64,000 nt of DNA, taken from AWTP1-13 sp963840445 (GTDB taxonomy: Bacteria; Pseudomonadota; Alphaproteobacteria; Rhizobiales; Hyphomicrobiaceae). The stretch lies in the NCBI GenBank assembly GCA_963840445.1, contig CAWIZC010000001.1, forward strand, positions 1 to 64,000, given 5' to 3'. The notes below the pieces were generated by a model. That model ran no database searches. It had not been told where the DNA came from and worked only from the letters and a program-made list of their open reading frames with translations. Of this stretch, positions 54,509 through 63,382 are shown one piece after another; the stretch's first letter is position 1, and the number at the start of each line of letters is the position of its first letter. Both the position numbers and the translations under genes were made by a program.

Positions 54509-55383
54509 CGCTTGAGCCTCGGGTTGAGCTGATCGCGTACCTGGTCACCGACGAGATTGATCGCAACGATCAGCACGATCAGCGCGATGCCGGGATAGAT
54601 CGAGATCCAGTAGCGGCCCGACAGCATGTACTGGAAGCCGTTGGCGATCAGCATGCCGAGCGACGGCTCGGTCGGCGGCAGGCCAAGACCCAGGAACGAC
54701 AACGTTGCCTCGAGCGCGATCGCGTTGGCGATCTGCACCGTCGCCACGACGATCAGCGGCGGCAGGGAGTTCGGCAGAATGTGGCGCAACAGTACGGTAC
54801 GGGCAGGCAGCGGTGTCGAAAGCGCCGCCTCGACGTAGTCCTTGCCCCGCTCGGCCGATGCCGCCCCGTGCGCGGTGCGCGCAAAGTAGGCGTATTGCGC
54901 CGTGACCAGCGCCGCGATCAGCGGCAGCATGCCCTTGCCGAGCAGCGCCGACAGCACCAGGGCCAGCAGGATTGCCGGAAACGAGAGCTGAAGATCGACG
55001 ATGCGCATGATCACCGCTTCGCTGCGCCCGCGAAAATAGGCGGCGCTGGTGCCAATTGCGACGCCGACGCCGAACGCGATCGCGCCGGCAAGGATGCCGA
55101 TCTGGATCGAGATGCGCAGCCCGTAGAGGATTGCGGACAGCAGATCCCGGCCCTGCGCGTCGGTGCCGAGCAGGTGGGTGTAGCCGTTGGAGCCGACGAA
55201 CCCCGGCGGCCGCCGCGCGTCCATCAGGACGAGGTGGGCGAGATCATAGGGGTCCTGCGGCGCGATGAGCGGGGCCGCCACAGCCATACCGGAGATAATA
55301 ACGACCACGACGAGCGCCGCGACCGCAATTGGGCTCTCGCAGAACTCGCTCCAGAAGCGCGCGAAGGGCGACGTGGCGTGCAT
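54505..55383 (-). CDS. Peptide-type ABC permease, DppC/OppC
   Basis: A 292-residue membrane protein from the ATG at 55383 with about six spans. It has the family block PGFVGSNGYTHLLGTDAQGR (LGTDxxGRD) and DLLSAILYGLRISIQIGILA. The coupling loop is VEAALSTPLPARTVLLRHIL and the C-terminal SFLGLGLPPTEPSLGMLIAN is typical. TGATG overlap with dppB; ATGA overlap with the ATPase. Confidence 0.92.
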   Translation of the reverse strand: MHATSPFARFWSEFCESPIAVAALVVVVIISGMAVAAPLIAPQDPYDLAHLVLMDARRPPGFVGSNGYTHLLGTDAQGRDLLSAILYGLRISIQIGILAGAIAFGVGVAIGTSAAYFRGRSEAVIMRIVDLQLSFPAILLALVLSALLGKGMLPLIAALVTAQYAYFARTAHGAASAERGKDYVEAALSTPLPARTVLLRHILPNSLPPLIVVATVQIANAIALEATLSFLGLGLPPTEPSLGMLIANGFQYMLSGRYWISIYPGIALIVLIVAINLVGDQVRDQLNPRLKR

Positions 55384-56356
55384 CAGGACCTTCGCACGCG
55401 TAGACGCGGGTCGAGTGCCGGCATAGGCGATGTCGACCAGGAAATTGATCAGAATGAAGAGCAGGGCGACGAGCATCAGATAGGCGACCATCACCGGGCG
55501 GTCGAGAACACTGATCGAATCGATGATCAGCTTGCCGATGCCGGGCCAGGAGAAGATCGTCTCCGTGACGACGGCGAACGCCAGCGTCGAGCCGAACTCG
55601 AGGCCGAAGACGGTGACGAGCGGGATCGAAATCAGGCGCAGCACATGCTGCCTCAAGATCGTCCATTCGGACTCGCCGGCCGCCCTGGCGAACTTGACCG
55701 TGTCCGTCAGCATGACTTCGCGCGTGCCGGCGCGGGCGATCCGGATCAGCATGGCAAGCTTGAAGAGTGAAAGGTTGAGAGCGGGCAGCAGCAAATGGCT
55801 CAGTCCGTCGAGGGTGAGAAAGCTCCACGCGATCCCGCCTACGCATCACCGTTTCGCCCCGGCCACCCGCTGGCAGCCAGCCGAGCGATACAGCAAACGT
55901 GAAGATCAGCACGAGGCCGACCCAGAAGGTCGGCACCGAGAAGCCCAGGATCGACAGCCCCATGATGAGCTTGGAGAGCAGCCCGTGCGGTTTGTAGCCG
56001 GCATACATGCCAAGCGGGATGCCGAGCAGCGTTGCTCCCAGCACGGCTGCGACCGTCAGCTCGAGCGTCGCCGGGAGCCGCGAAAAGATCAGCTCCAGCA
56101 CCGGCATATTGAACACGAATGAGCGGCCAAAATCGCCGCTGAACAGTCTGCCGACGAAGTGCAGGTACTGCGTCCACAGCGGCCGATCGAGCCCGTAGGC
56201 TTCGATCGTTTGTTGCCGAATTCTCTGGTCGGCGTCGGGGGAGATCAGGACGTCGATCGGGTTGCCAATCGCGTAAACACCAACAAACACGAGCACGGAT
56301 ATGACGGCCATCACGATCAGCGCTTGCAGCAGCCTCTCGATGACGAAACCCAACAT
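55383..56356 (-). CDS. Peptide-type ABC permease, DppB/OppB (two frameshifts)
   Basis: From the ATG at 56356: LGFVIERLLQALIVMAVISV and then IRQQTIEAYGLDRPLWTQYL (DppB-type), YKPHGLLSKLIMGLSILGFS and SVPTFWVGLVLIFTFAV. An extra base at about 55,836 separates the N- and C-terminal halves (corrected RRGIAWSFLTLDGLSHLL). Another at about 55,420 destroys the stop, making a false fusion to DppC; corrected the protein ends LDPRLRVRRS at 55383. Joined length is about 323 residues, normal. Confidence 0.9.
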
Positions 56357-56381
56357 CTCACCGCCCCCAAGATCGTGCGGC

Positions 56382-57084
56382 TCAGGCCCACCCGTCGGCA
56401 ATCAGTGACCGCGTCTCGGCGACGGCCACCTCCCAGAGAGCAGCCGTGTCCTGGTCGCTGCGCTGGTAGAGTCCGCCATAGTTGCCATCGCCGAGCAACG
56501 CCTTCTTTGCGGCTGGGTCAAGTTGGATAAAGCGCACCTGATCCATCATCGGCTTTGCCTCGGCAGGCATGCGCGATGTTGCCGAGCCGCGTCCAGGGAA
56601 AATTCTCCATCCAGGAGGCATGCGAGGCCTTCGGGTCGATCGCCTGCACCTTTGCCCACGTTTTGGGCGCATTCCACCAGTTGTGCCACTTTACTTGGCA
56701 GCCGCGATGGGAACCGAGCCATTCCAGAACGGCACCATGCGCTGGCGTGTTGCCGCCATGACCGTTGACGATAACGATGCGCTTGAACCCGGAACGTGCG
56801 ATGCCGTTCAGAACATCCGTGACGACCGCGCAAAGCGTCGAGAGCCTGAGTGTCACCGTTCCGGGATATTCGACAAAGTTTGGTGTCAGGCCATAGTTGA
56901 TCACCGGGAAGACCGGCACGGCCAACGGCTCCGCGGCTTCAACGCTCACACGCTCGGACAGGATGGCATCGACCGCGAGGCTCAGATACGCGTGCTGCTC
57001 GGTCGAGCCGATCGGCAGCACGGCACGATCGTCCCCCGCGGCGTGATCGCGCACCTGCATCCAGTTCATGTCGGCGATGCGCAT
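56382..57084 (-). CDS. Creatininase-family amidohydrolase (frameshifted)
   Basis: From the ATG at 57084: RIADMNWMQVRDHAAGDDRA, then LPIGSTEQHAYLSLAVDAIL, the metal-binding E-x-H..D block, and IVIVNGHGGNTPAHGAVLEW, the family's NGHGGN signature. An extra base at about 56,571 shifts the frame; corrected it continues MPAEAKPMMDQVRFIQLDPA and ends RSLIADGWA at 56382. Joined length is about 233 residues. Family members open cyclic amides (creatinine) or hydrolyse amides in mycofactocin and riboflavin routes. It is the first gene of the leftward operon with dppBCDF and the deacetylase-type hydrolase. Confidence 0.86.
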
Positions 57085-57107
57085 TGGCGGCTCGCTTCCT
57101 ACCTTTG

Positions 57108-57121
57108 GTTCCAAACGGAAC
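57108..57121. promoter_or_regulatory. GTTCCNNNNGGAAC operator-like site, copy 1
   Basis: GTTCCAAACGGAAC, a five-base inverted repeat with a four-base spacer, in the gap between the divergent creatininase and MarR genes. A second site of the same form lies 45 bases further on. Confidence 0.65.
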
Positions 57122-57152
57122 TACCTTGACGAAGACGCCATCGGCGCGTCAA

Positions 57153-57166
57153 GTTCCATCTGGAAC
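57153..57166. promoter_or_regulatory. GTTCCNNNNGGAAC operator-like site, copy 2
   Basis: GTTCCATCTGGAAC, with arms GTTCCA and TGGAAC fully complementary. It ends 20 bases before the MarR start at 57187. Probably bound by that MarR protein to control both transcripts. Confidence 0.65.
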
Positions 57167-57186
57167 CATCAAGCGGTGCTCCCGGC

Positions 57187-57747
57187 ATGCGACAGCGGCT
57201 CAAACGTGACCGGGAGATAGCGGCGTCGCAAGCTCCGGCTTCCCAGGTGCCGTCGACAGATCTTCACCCGATGGTCGGCATCAAGCTTTGGCACAATCCA
57301 TGCTGGCTATCGTTCCGAGCGAACTACATCGCGCATCATTTCAATCAACCGCTCTACGCTTGGATCGCGCAGCGCTACAAGATGACGGCACCCGAGCACG
57401 TGGTGCTTTATGCGGTCGGACTGAAGGACGGCATCAGGGCTGACGACATCGCCGAGTCCTCGGCGCGTCCAAAGAATACGTTGAGCCGCGCCGTCAACAG
57501 CTTGATCTCCAAGAAGCTTCTATTCCGCACGCAGGATCGCGCCGATCGCCGACGCCTCGGACTGCATCTGACACGGCTGGGACGCAGGATCGTCGAACAG
57601 ACCGTGCCCGCATTCGTGGCTCAAGAACAGGCGATGGCGTCGGCCTTGACGCCGGCGGAACAGCACACACTGAACCGACTGCTTACCAAAGTCATTCTGA
57701 GGAAGGCCAATTGGCCAACCGTCGTTCAAAGGGAGACCGCGTCATGA
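57187..57747 (+). CDS. MarR family transcriptional regulator
   Basis: A 186-residue regulator. After a 30-residue polar lead, residues about 45-150 form the winged helix (KMTAPEHVVLYAVGLKDGIR, ADDIAESSARPKNTLSRAVN, wing RTQDRADRRRLGLHLTRLGR). Translationally coupled to the binding-protein gene (ATGA). It sits at the centre of the split peptide-importer locus, with two matching inverted repeats in front of it. Confidence 0.91.
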   Translation: MRQRLKRDREIAASQAPASQVPSTDLHPMVGIKLWHNPCWLSFRANYIAHHFNQPLYAWIAQRYKMTAPEHVVLYAVGLKDGIRADDIAESSARPKNTLSRAVNSLISKKLLFRTQDRADRRRLGLHLTRLGRRIVEQTVPAFVAQEQAMASALTPAEQHTLNRLLTKVILRKANWPTVVQRETAS

Positions 57748-59353
57748 AACGACCATTCGCGCTCGCCAGCGTTGCCCGGCCTCTTGTCCTGGCCGGTGTC
57801 ATGAGCATCGCGGCGGCGGGCGCAGCCTCCGGGCAAACCCTGACGATCGGCGTCCGCGGCGGGCCCGACTCGATCGACCCGCACTTCACCGCCACCGGCA
57901 CTCACGCGGAAGCGCTCAAGCACATCTTCGACACGCTGGTCTGGTCAGGCGACGGTCTCGAGCTCGAGCCGCGGCTCGCCGAGAGCTGGAAAGCGATCGA
58001 CCCGATCACGTGGGAGTTCAAGCTGCGCAAGGGCGTCAAGTTCCACGACGGCACGGACTTCACGGCTGAGGACGTGAAGTTCTCGATCGAGCGGATCCCG
58101 ATGGTGGCTGGCCCCAACCCGACGACCATCTATGTGCGGCGCGTGAAGGAGACCAAGATCGTTGATCCCGCACACGATCCACGTTATCACCGACGGCCCC
58201 GCACCCAACCTGCCGAACGATTTCATTCGCCTCTTCATCGTATCGCACAAAGCCGCAGCCGGGCTGACGAAAGAAACGGCGAACGAAGCTTTCAATTCTG
58301 GCAAGGCCGCGCCCGGAACAGGTCCTTACAAGTTCGTTTCGTGGACGCCGAAGGCCGAATTCGTGGTCGACCGGTTCGACGGCTTCTGGGGCAGCAAGGA
58401 GCCGTGGGCGAAAGTTGTACGTAAGGAGATTCCGAACGACGCGGCCCGCGTCGCCCAGCTCAAGGCGGGCCAGCTCGACCTCATCACGCGCGTGCCGGCC
58501 TCGGATGTGGCGACGCTGGAGAAGGACGCCAAGCTGACGGTCGTCAAGGTCGACACGGTCTACGTCTTCAACCTAGAAATGGACGTGCGCGAGCAGCCGC
58601 CAGCCGGACAGATCACGGCCAAGGACGGTTCAGCGCTGCCGAAGAACCCCTTCCTCGACATCCGCGTGCGCGAAGCGATCGATCTCGCCATCGACCGCAA
58701 GGCACTCGCCGAGATTGCCATGGAGGGGCTCGGTAAGCCGACAAACCAGCTGGTTACGCCGTCTATCTTCGGTTTCAACAAGGCGCTGCCTGAACGCAAA
58801 TACGACGTTGCCGCCGCCAAGAAGCTTATGGCGGATGCCGGCTATCCCAATGGCTTCAAGGTGACGTTCAGCTTCACGCAGGACCGGCTGCCCGGCGACA
58901 GCCAAGTCGGCACATCGATTGCGCAGATGCTGGCCGCCATCGGCATCGACGCCCGTACCAATGCTCAGCCGGCCGCCGTGTTCTTCCCGGCGCGGACGCG
59001 GGGCGAGCTGTCCATGTCGATGTCGGGCTGGGGCACGCTGACCGGCGAGGCGCACTATACGCTCTCGTCGATGGCCCACTCGAACGACAAGGACAAGAAG
59101 TTCGGCGCTTTCAATGTGCTGGGCTACAAGAACCCCGAGATGGACAAGCTGATCCAGGATGCGGCGGTGGAGATGGATGAAGGCCAAGCGCCGCGGCTTC
59201 CTCGAGCAGGCGAACGAGCTGATCCTCAAGGATCGTCAGCGCCTTCCCATCGTAGCGGTCGGCTCGGCGTGGGCGATGCAGAAGGGCAAGGTAACGATCA
59301 AGCCGCGCGTGGACGAGGACACGTTGGCCATGAATATCAGGCCGGTACAATAG
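57744..59353 (+). CDS. ABC substrate-binding protein, family 5 (peptide type; two frameshifts)
   Basis: Exported SBP of the DppA/OppA class. Signal peptide to about residue 32 (AGAASGQ), then LTIGVRGGPDSIDPHFTATG and LVWSGDGLELEPRLAESWKA with FKLRKGVKFHDGTDFTAEDV, the family signature. An extra C at about 58,169 and an extra G at about 59,179 divide it; corrected joins read IVDPHTIHVITDG and EMDKAKRRGFLEQANELIL. It ends NIRPVQ at 59353, about 535 residues. It provides the binding protein for the dppBCDF operon on the other side of MarR. Confidence 0.89.
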
Positions 59354-59379
59354 ACCTGGAGACCTTTCCCCACGCGACG

Positions 59380-60434
59380 ATGGTGACCGGACGCGAACCT
59401 ATCCTGATCTGGGGCGCGGGCGCGATCGGCGGCACGCTCGGGGCCTACTGGGCGCGCGCCGGAGTTCCGGTGCTGCTGGTCGACGTCGTCGCGGACCACG
59501 TCGCGGCGTGCCGTACCACGGGGCTCGAAATCACAGGCCCCATCGAAACGTTCAAAGTCGTTGTCCCGGCCGTCACGCCGGGCGAACTCGAGGGCTCGTT
59601 CCGGCGCATCGTACTCGCCGTAAAGGCGCACGCCACCGAGCCGGCGCTGGAACAGCTAGCACCGCACCTTGCGCCCGATGGCTTCGTGCTGTCGGCGCAA
59701 AACGGTCTCAACGAGATTGCTATTGCACGCCGTATCGGCAGCGCCCGCACCGTGGGCGCCTTCGTCAACTACGGCGTCGACTGGCTCGGGCCTGGACGCA
59801 TCCTCTACGGCAACCGGGGCGCCGTGGTCGTCGGCGAGATCGACGGCAGCACTCGCGAACGCACACGCGAGATGTACGCGCTGCTGCAGGTGTTCGAACC
59901 TGATGCCGTCCTGACCGACAACATCTGGGGCTACCTGTGGGGCAAGCTCGCCTATGGCGCCATGCTGTTCGCCACCGCGCTGACGAACGACTCGATGGCC
60001 GACAACTTTGCCGACCCGCGGCGCATGCCGGTGTGGCTCACGCTCGGACGCGAGGTCATGGCTGTTGCCAAAGCCCGCGGCGTTACTCCTGTCGGCTTCG
60101 GCGATTTCGACCCAGCGGCATTTCTGCCCGGCGGCCACGACGACCGCCAGCGGGCGATCATTGGCTGGCTCGCTGAGTACACGAGCCGGACCGCGAAAAC
60201 TCATTCCGGCATCTGGCGCGATCTCGCCGTGCGCCGGCGCAAAACCGAGGTTGATCCGCAGATCGGAATAATTGCGGCACTCGGCCGCGAGGCGGGCATT
60301 GCCACCCCGCGATCGATACGCTCGTCCAGTTGGTGCACGACGTTGAGGACGGCCGCCGGCCGCTGTCCTACGCAACCCTTGAGGTCCTGATCGACACATG
60401 CAGATCCGCTTCGATGGACAAGTCGCACTCGTAA
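59380..60434 (+). CDS. Ketopantoate-reductase-like (PanE/ApbA) dehydrogenase (frameshifted)
   Basis: NADP-dependent enzyme. It starts ILIWGAGAIGGTLGAYWARA (Rossmann GxGxxG), with RRIVLAVKAHATEPALEQLA (catalytic Lys), FVLSAQNGLNEIAIARRIGS (conserved NG) and IWGYLWGKLAYGAMLFATAL. A base missing at about 60,307 breaks the C-terminus; restored it reads AIDTLVQLVHDVEDGRRPLS YATLEVL and ends at 60434, overlapping the SDR gene. Joined length is about 350 residues. In this catabolic context it may reduce or oxidise a 2-keto acid other than ketopantoate. Confidence 0.85.
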
Positions 60435-61151
60435 CCGGCGCGGCGCAGGGGATCGGCCGCGCCATCGCATTAGCGCTGGCTGAGGCGGGCGCGAAAGTGC
60501 ACCTGGCCGATATCGCGCCAATCGCATGGGCCGAGGATAAGACGCCCCGATTCGAGTGCCACCAGGTAGACCTCGGCCGGCGCTCCGACGCCCACGATCT
60601 TGTCAGCAAGGTGGTCGCCAGAGATGGTCGTCTCGACGTTCTCGTGCAGGCTGCCGGTGGCGTGCGCGGTCAGGTTGGACGGCCGATCGAGGAGGTTGGC
60701 GAGGACGACTGGCGCGCAATCTTCGCGGCCAACATTGATGCCGCGTTCTGGCTGGCCCAGGCCGCGAGTGTACCGATGCGGGCCGCCAAATTTGGCCGTA
60801 TCGTCAACGTCGCATCTGGCGCGGGTCTGCGGCCGAGCCTCACCGGCATTCAGGCCTATACGGCTGCGAAGCATGCGCTGGTCGGTCTGACGAAACAGCT
60901 CTCGCAGGATCTCGGTCCTCACGGCATCACGTGCAACGCCGTGGCGCCGGGCTTCGTGCGCTCCAATCCGACGACCGAGCGGCAATGGGACAGCTACGGA
61001 GCCGACGGGCAGACGCCGGCTCATCCAGTCGATCCATACGCGTCGCCTGGGTAGTGCCGAAGATATCGCCAACGCCGTAGTCTTCCTAGCCAGTGCACAG
61101 GCGGGCTGGATTTCCGGGCAAATCCTTTCCGTAGATGGTGGGCGATCGTGA
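60398..61151 (+). CDS. Short-chain dehydrogenase/reductase (frameshifted)
   Basis: Classical SDR: VALVTGAAQGIGRAIALALA, DVLVQAAGGVRGQ in place of the usual NNAG, catalytic Ser in IVNVASGAGLRPS and Y-x3-K in AYTAAKHALVGLTKQ. An extra C at about 61,016 breaks the end; corrected it reads TRLIQSIHTRRLGSAEDIAN and closes SGQILSVDGGRS at 61151. Joined length is about 250 residues. Last gene of the MarR-SBP-KPR-SDR transcript. Confidence 0.85.
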
Positions 61152-61507
61152 GGGACGCCCAAGCGGACCTAGCATCAGTTTTTTCTTCTGTGGTCAGGAC
61201 CGCTCAAATTTTCATGCGCGCATCCGTGCAAGCCCGTCTGTCAGAGCGGCTTCGAAGGGAGCACTCGCGGAAATTTATGAACCGCGGGAAGAGTTCATTG
61301 CGGGCTCTGGCACATCGCGGGCATCGATTGGAAGGAACGATGTCTGTTCTAGGGGTCAAAGCGGACGTGAATTGTAGTGCGGTAGAGAGGTCCGCTTCTA
61401 ACCCGAACCTACTGTTGCCGCCGACAGGATGCGGCGGCAACTCTTGGCCTTACTACCGCAAGCATGCATATTGCGTGCGAATGCCCTTCATCCAGGCGGC
61501 CTCGCGC
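61152..61507. other. Gap with dispersed repeat copy 2 and a hairpin
   Basis: No gene is seen. It holds the second copy of the short repeat (61340-61370) and a nine-pair stem GTTGCCGCC / GGCGGCAAC at 61414-61422 and 61433-61441 with a ten-base loop. The stem could terminate transcription or lie in the leader of the ThDP gene. Confidence 0.5.
61340..61370 (+). repeat. Short dispersed repeat, copy 2
   Basis: The block beginning ATGTCTGTTCTAGGGGTCAA matches 50890-50920 at 25 of 31 positions. The reading frame MSVLGVKADVN is of the kind often annotated as a tiny spurious protein. Confidence 0.55.
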
Positions 61508-63190
61508 ATGTCCAAGCTCTATGAAGCCCTCGCAGAAGCCTTCCTTGCGGAAGGTGTCGATACGCAGTTCGCCCTGATGGGTGACGGCAACATGCATTGG
61601 ACCACTGCCTTCGCCCACCTACCTGGCGTGCAGACGATCCACGTGCGCCACGAGCACTGCGCCGTGGCCGCCGCGACGGCCTACTATTCCGCGACGGGCA
61701 AGATCGCAGCGGCATCGGTCACCTGCGGCCCGGGCCTTAGCCAGCTGATGACTGCGCTGCCCGCCGCGGCACGCGCACGGCTGCCTATGGTGGTGTTTGC
61801 CGGAGAGGCGCCGATCAACGCCAAGTTCTACAATCAGTACATCGACCAGGCGCCGTTGGTGACGGCGACCGGCGCGCATTACATAGCCGCGCATAGTGTG
61901 CCGCGGATGCTGGATCATGTGCGGGAGGCGTTCCACATAGCGAAATACGAGCGCCGGCCCGTCGTGCTGGGCATTCCCTATGACCTGCAGAAAGTGGAGC
62001 ACACCTCCAACCAGCCGTACGAAACCTCGGCGATCTACTATCCCAAGGTCGGACGCATACACCCAGATCCGGTGATCGTTGCCGAAGCCGTCGAACGGCT
62101 GAAGGCGGCGAAGCGGCCGATCATCTTGGGCGGTCGCGGCGTGCTCCGTGCCGGCGCCAGGGAAGCCGTGCTGAAGCTCGCCGACCGTTGCGGCGCCGTG
62201 CTCGCCCACACTCTTCCTGCACGCGGCCTCTTTGACGACCACGAGTTTGCGATCGGCTGCGCTGGCAGCTACATCACGACGCTGGGCATGGAATTGTTCC
62301 AGTCCGCCGACGTCGTTCTCGCGGTGGGCACGAGCTTGTCCTACTACGTCGGCGGAGGGCACTACTTCGCCAAGGCCTGCACCATTCAGGTTGACGACGC
62401 CCCGCGCGGCCTGCGCGACGGCCAAAAGGCGGCCGACATCTACGTCAAGTCCGACGCACTCGTCGGCGTGGAGGCAATCCTCGTAGGCCTCGATAAGGTG
62501 CTGGGTTCGGGCAAACCGACGGCCGCCGAGATCCGCACGAAGGCGCTGGCACATCGCATCGCGACCGAGCCCGCCGATTCGATGCCGTTCGAGATTGAGC
62601 CGGGATTGCTTGATCCGCGCGAGGTAGTTCACGCCCTCGACGCCGTGATCCCCAAGGACTGGGACATCGTCAGCGGTTCCGGTCATCAAGCTTATTTCAA
62701 CGCGCAGATGCGTGGCCGGCCCGCAGAGCGTTTCATGACGGTGCGCGAGTTTGGTGCGGTTGGAAACGGCCTTTCCTACGCCCTCGGCGTGGCGGCCGCC
62801 CGCAAGCAAGGCCCCGACGGCAAACTTGTGCTATTCGAGGGCGACGGCGGACTGCTGTTCCACATCCAGGAACTCGAGACGGTGCGCCGTTATGGCTTGC
62901 GCATGCTGATCTGCGTGATGAACGACGGAGGCTACGGTTCGGAGTTCCACAAGCTGCGCGCCGACGGCATCGACGACAGCCAAGCGATATTCGGCCGGCC
63001 CGCGTTCGAGAATATTGCACGGGGATTCGGTTTGCGCGGAGCCGAGATTCGCGACATCTCGGGGATTCCCAAGCTGTTCGCTAACTTCTGCGCACAGGGC
63101 GAGAGCGAGATCTGGAATATCCAGATTTCCGACAAGGTCACTGCGCCGGCCATTCGCCAGACCATAAAGCGCGGGCACGGCAAGATGTGA
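61508..63190 (+). CDS. ThDP-dependent enzyme, acetolactate-synthase-like
   Basis: About 560 residues from the ATG at 61508 (SKLYEALAEAFLAEGVDTQF); an ATG at 61481 would add nine. The catalytic Glu is in TIHVRHEHCAVAAATAYYSA. The middle domain shows RPIILGGRGVLRAGAREAVL. The C-terminal ThDP motif is LFEGDGGLLFHIQ (GDG) and, about 28 residues later, VMNDGGYGSEFHKL (ND). Unlike the enzyme at 35-37 kb it lacks the FGNPGTTE start and has ALMGDGNMH there. The substrate is unknown; a class V aminotransferase follows. Confidence 0.85.
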   Translation: MSKLYEALAEAFLAEGVDTQFALMGDGNMHWTTAFAHLPGVQTIHVRHEHCAVAAATAYYSATGKIAAASVTCGPGLSQLMTALPAAARARLPMVVFAGEAPINAKFYNQYIDQAPLVTATGAHYIAAHSVPRMLDHVREAFHIAKYERRPVVLGIPYDLQKVEHTSNQPYETSAIYYPKVGRIHPDPVIVAEAVERLKAAKRPIILGGRGVLRAGAREAVLKLADRCGAVLAHTLPARGLFDDHEFAIGCAGSYITTLGMELFQSADVVLAVGTSLSYYVGGGHYFAKACTIQVDDAPRGLRDGQKAADIYVKSDALVGVEAILVGLDKVLGSGKPTAAEIRTKALAHRIATEPADSMPFEIEPGLLDPREVVHALDAVIPKDWDIVSGSGHQAYFNAQMRGRPAERFMTVREFGAVGNGLSYALGVAAARKQGPDGKLVLFEGDGGLLFHIQELETVRRYGLRMLICVMNDGGYGSEFHKLRADGIDDSQAIFGRPAFENIARGFGLRGAEIRDISGIPKLFANFCAQGESEIWNIQISDKVTAPAIRQTIKRGHGKM

Positions 63191-63382
63191 GGACCGGCAA
63201 CCCTCAGTGACTGGTGTGCCAACAACCAGTGGAGTAACGACCGGCTGGCCAGCCAGCATGTGTTTCCTTGCCTCCAAGCGATGGCAGCCGGCAAATCAAG
63301 TCAAGGGCAGGCTCTCCAGCTATGGTCCACGCAAGGAGTGTCGGCTAAGACTGGTCCAAGGTAGGCGGAAACGTCGAGTTGT

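Noticed and set aside
54505..55794. DppB-DppC fusion protein
   Set aside because: One extra G at about 55,420 removes the dppB stop; corrected, dppB ends LDPRLRVRRS and overlaps dppC by TGATG.
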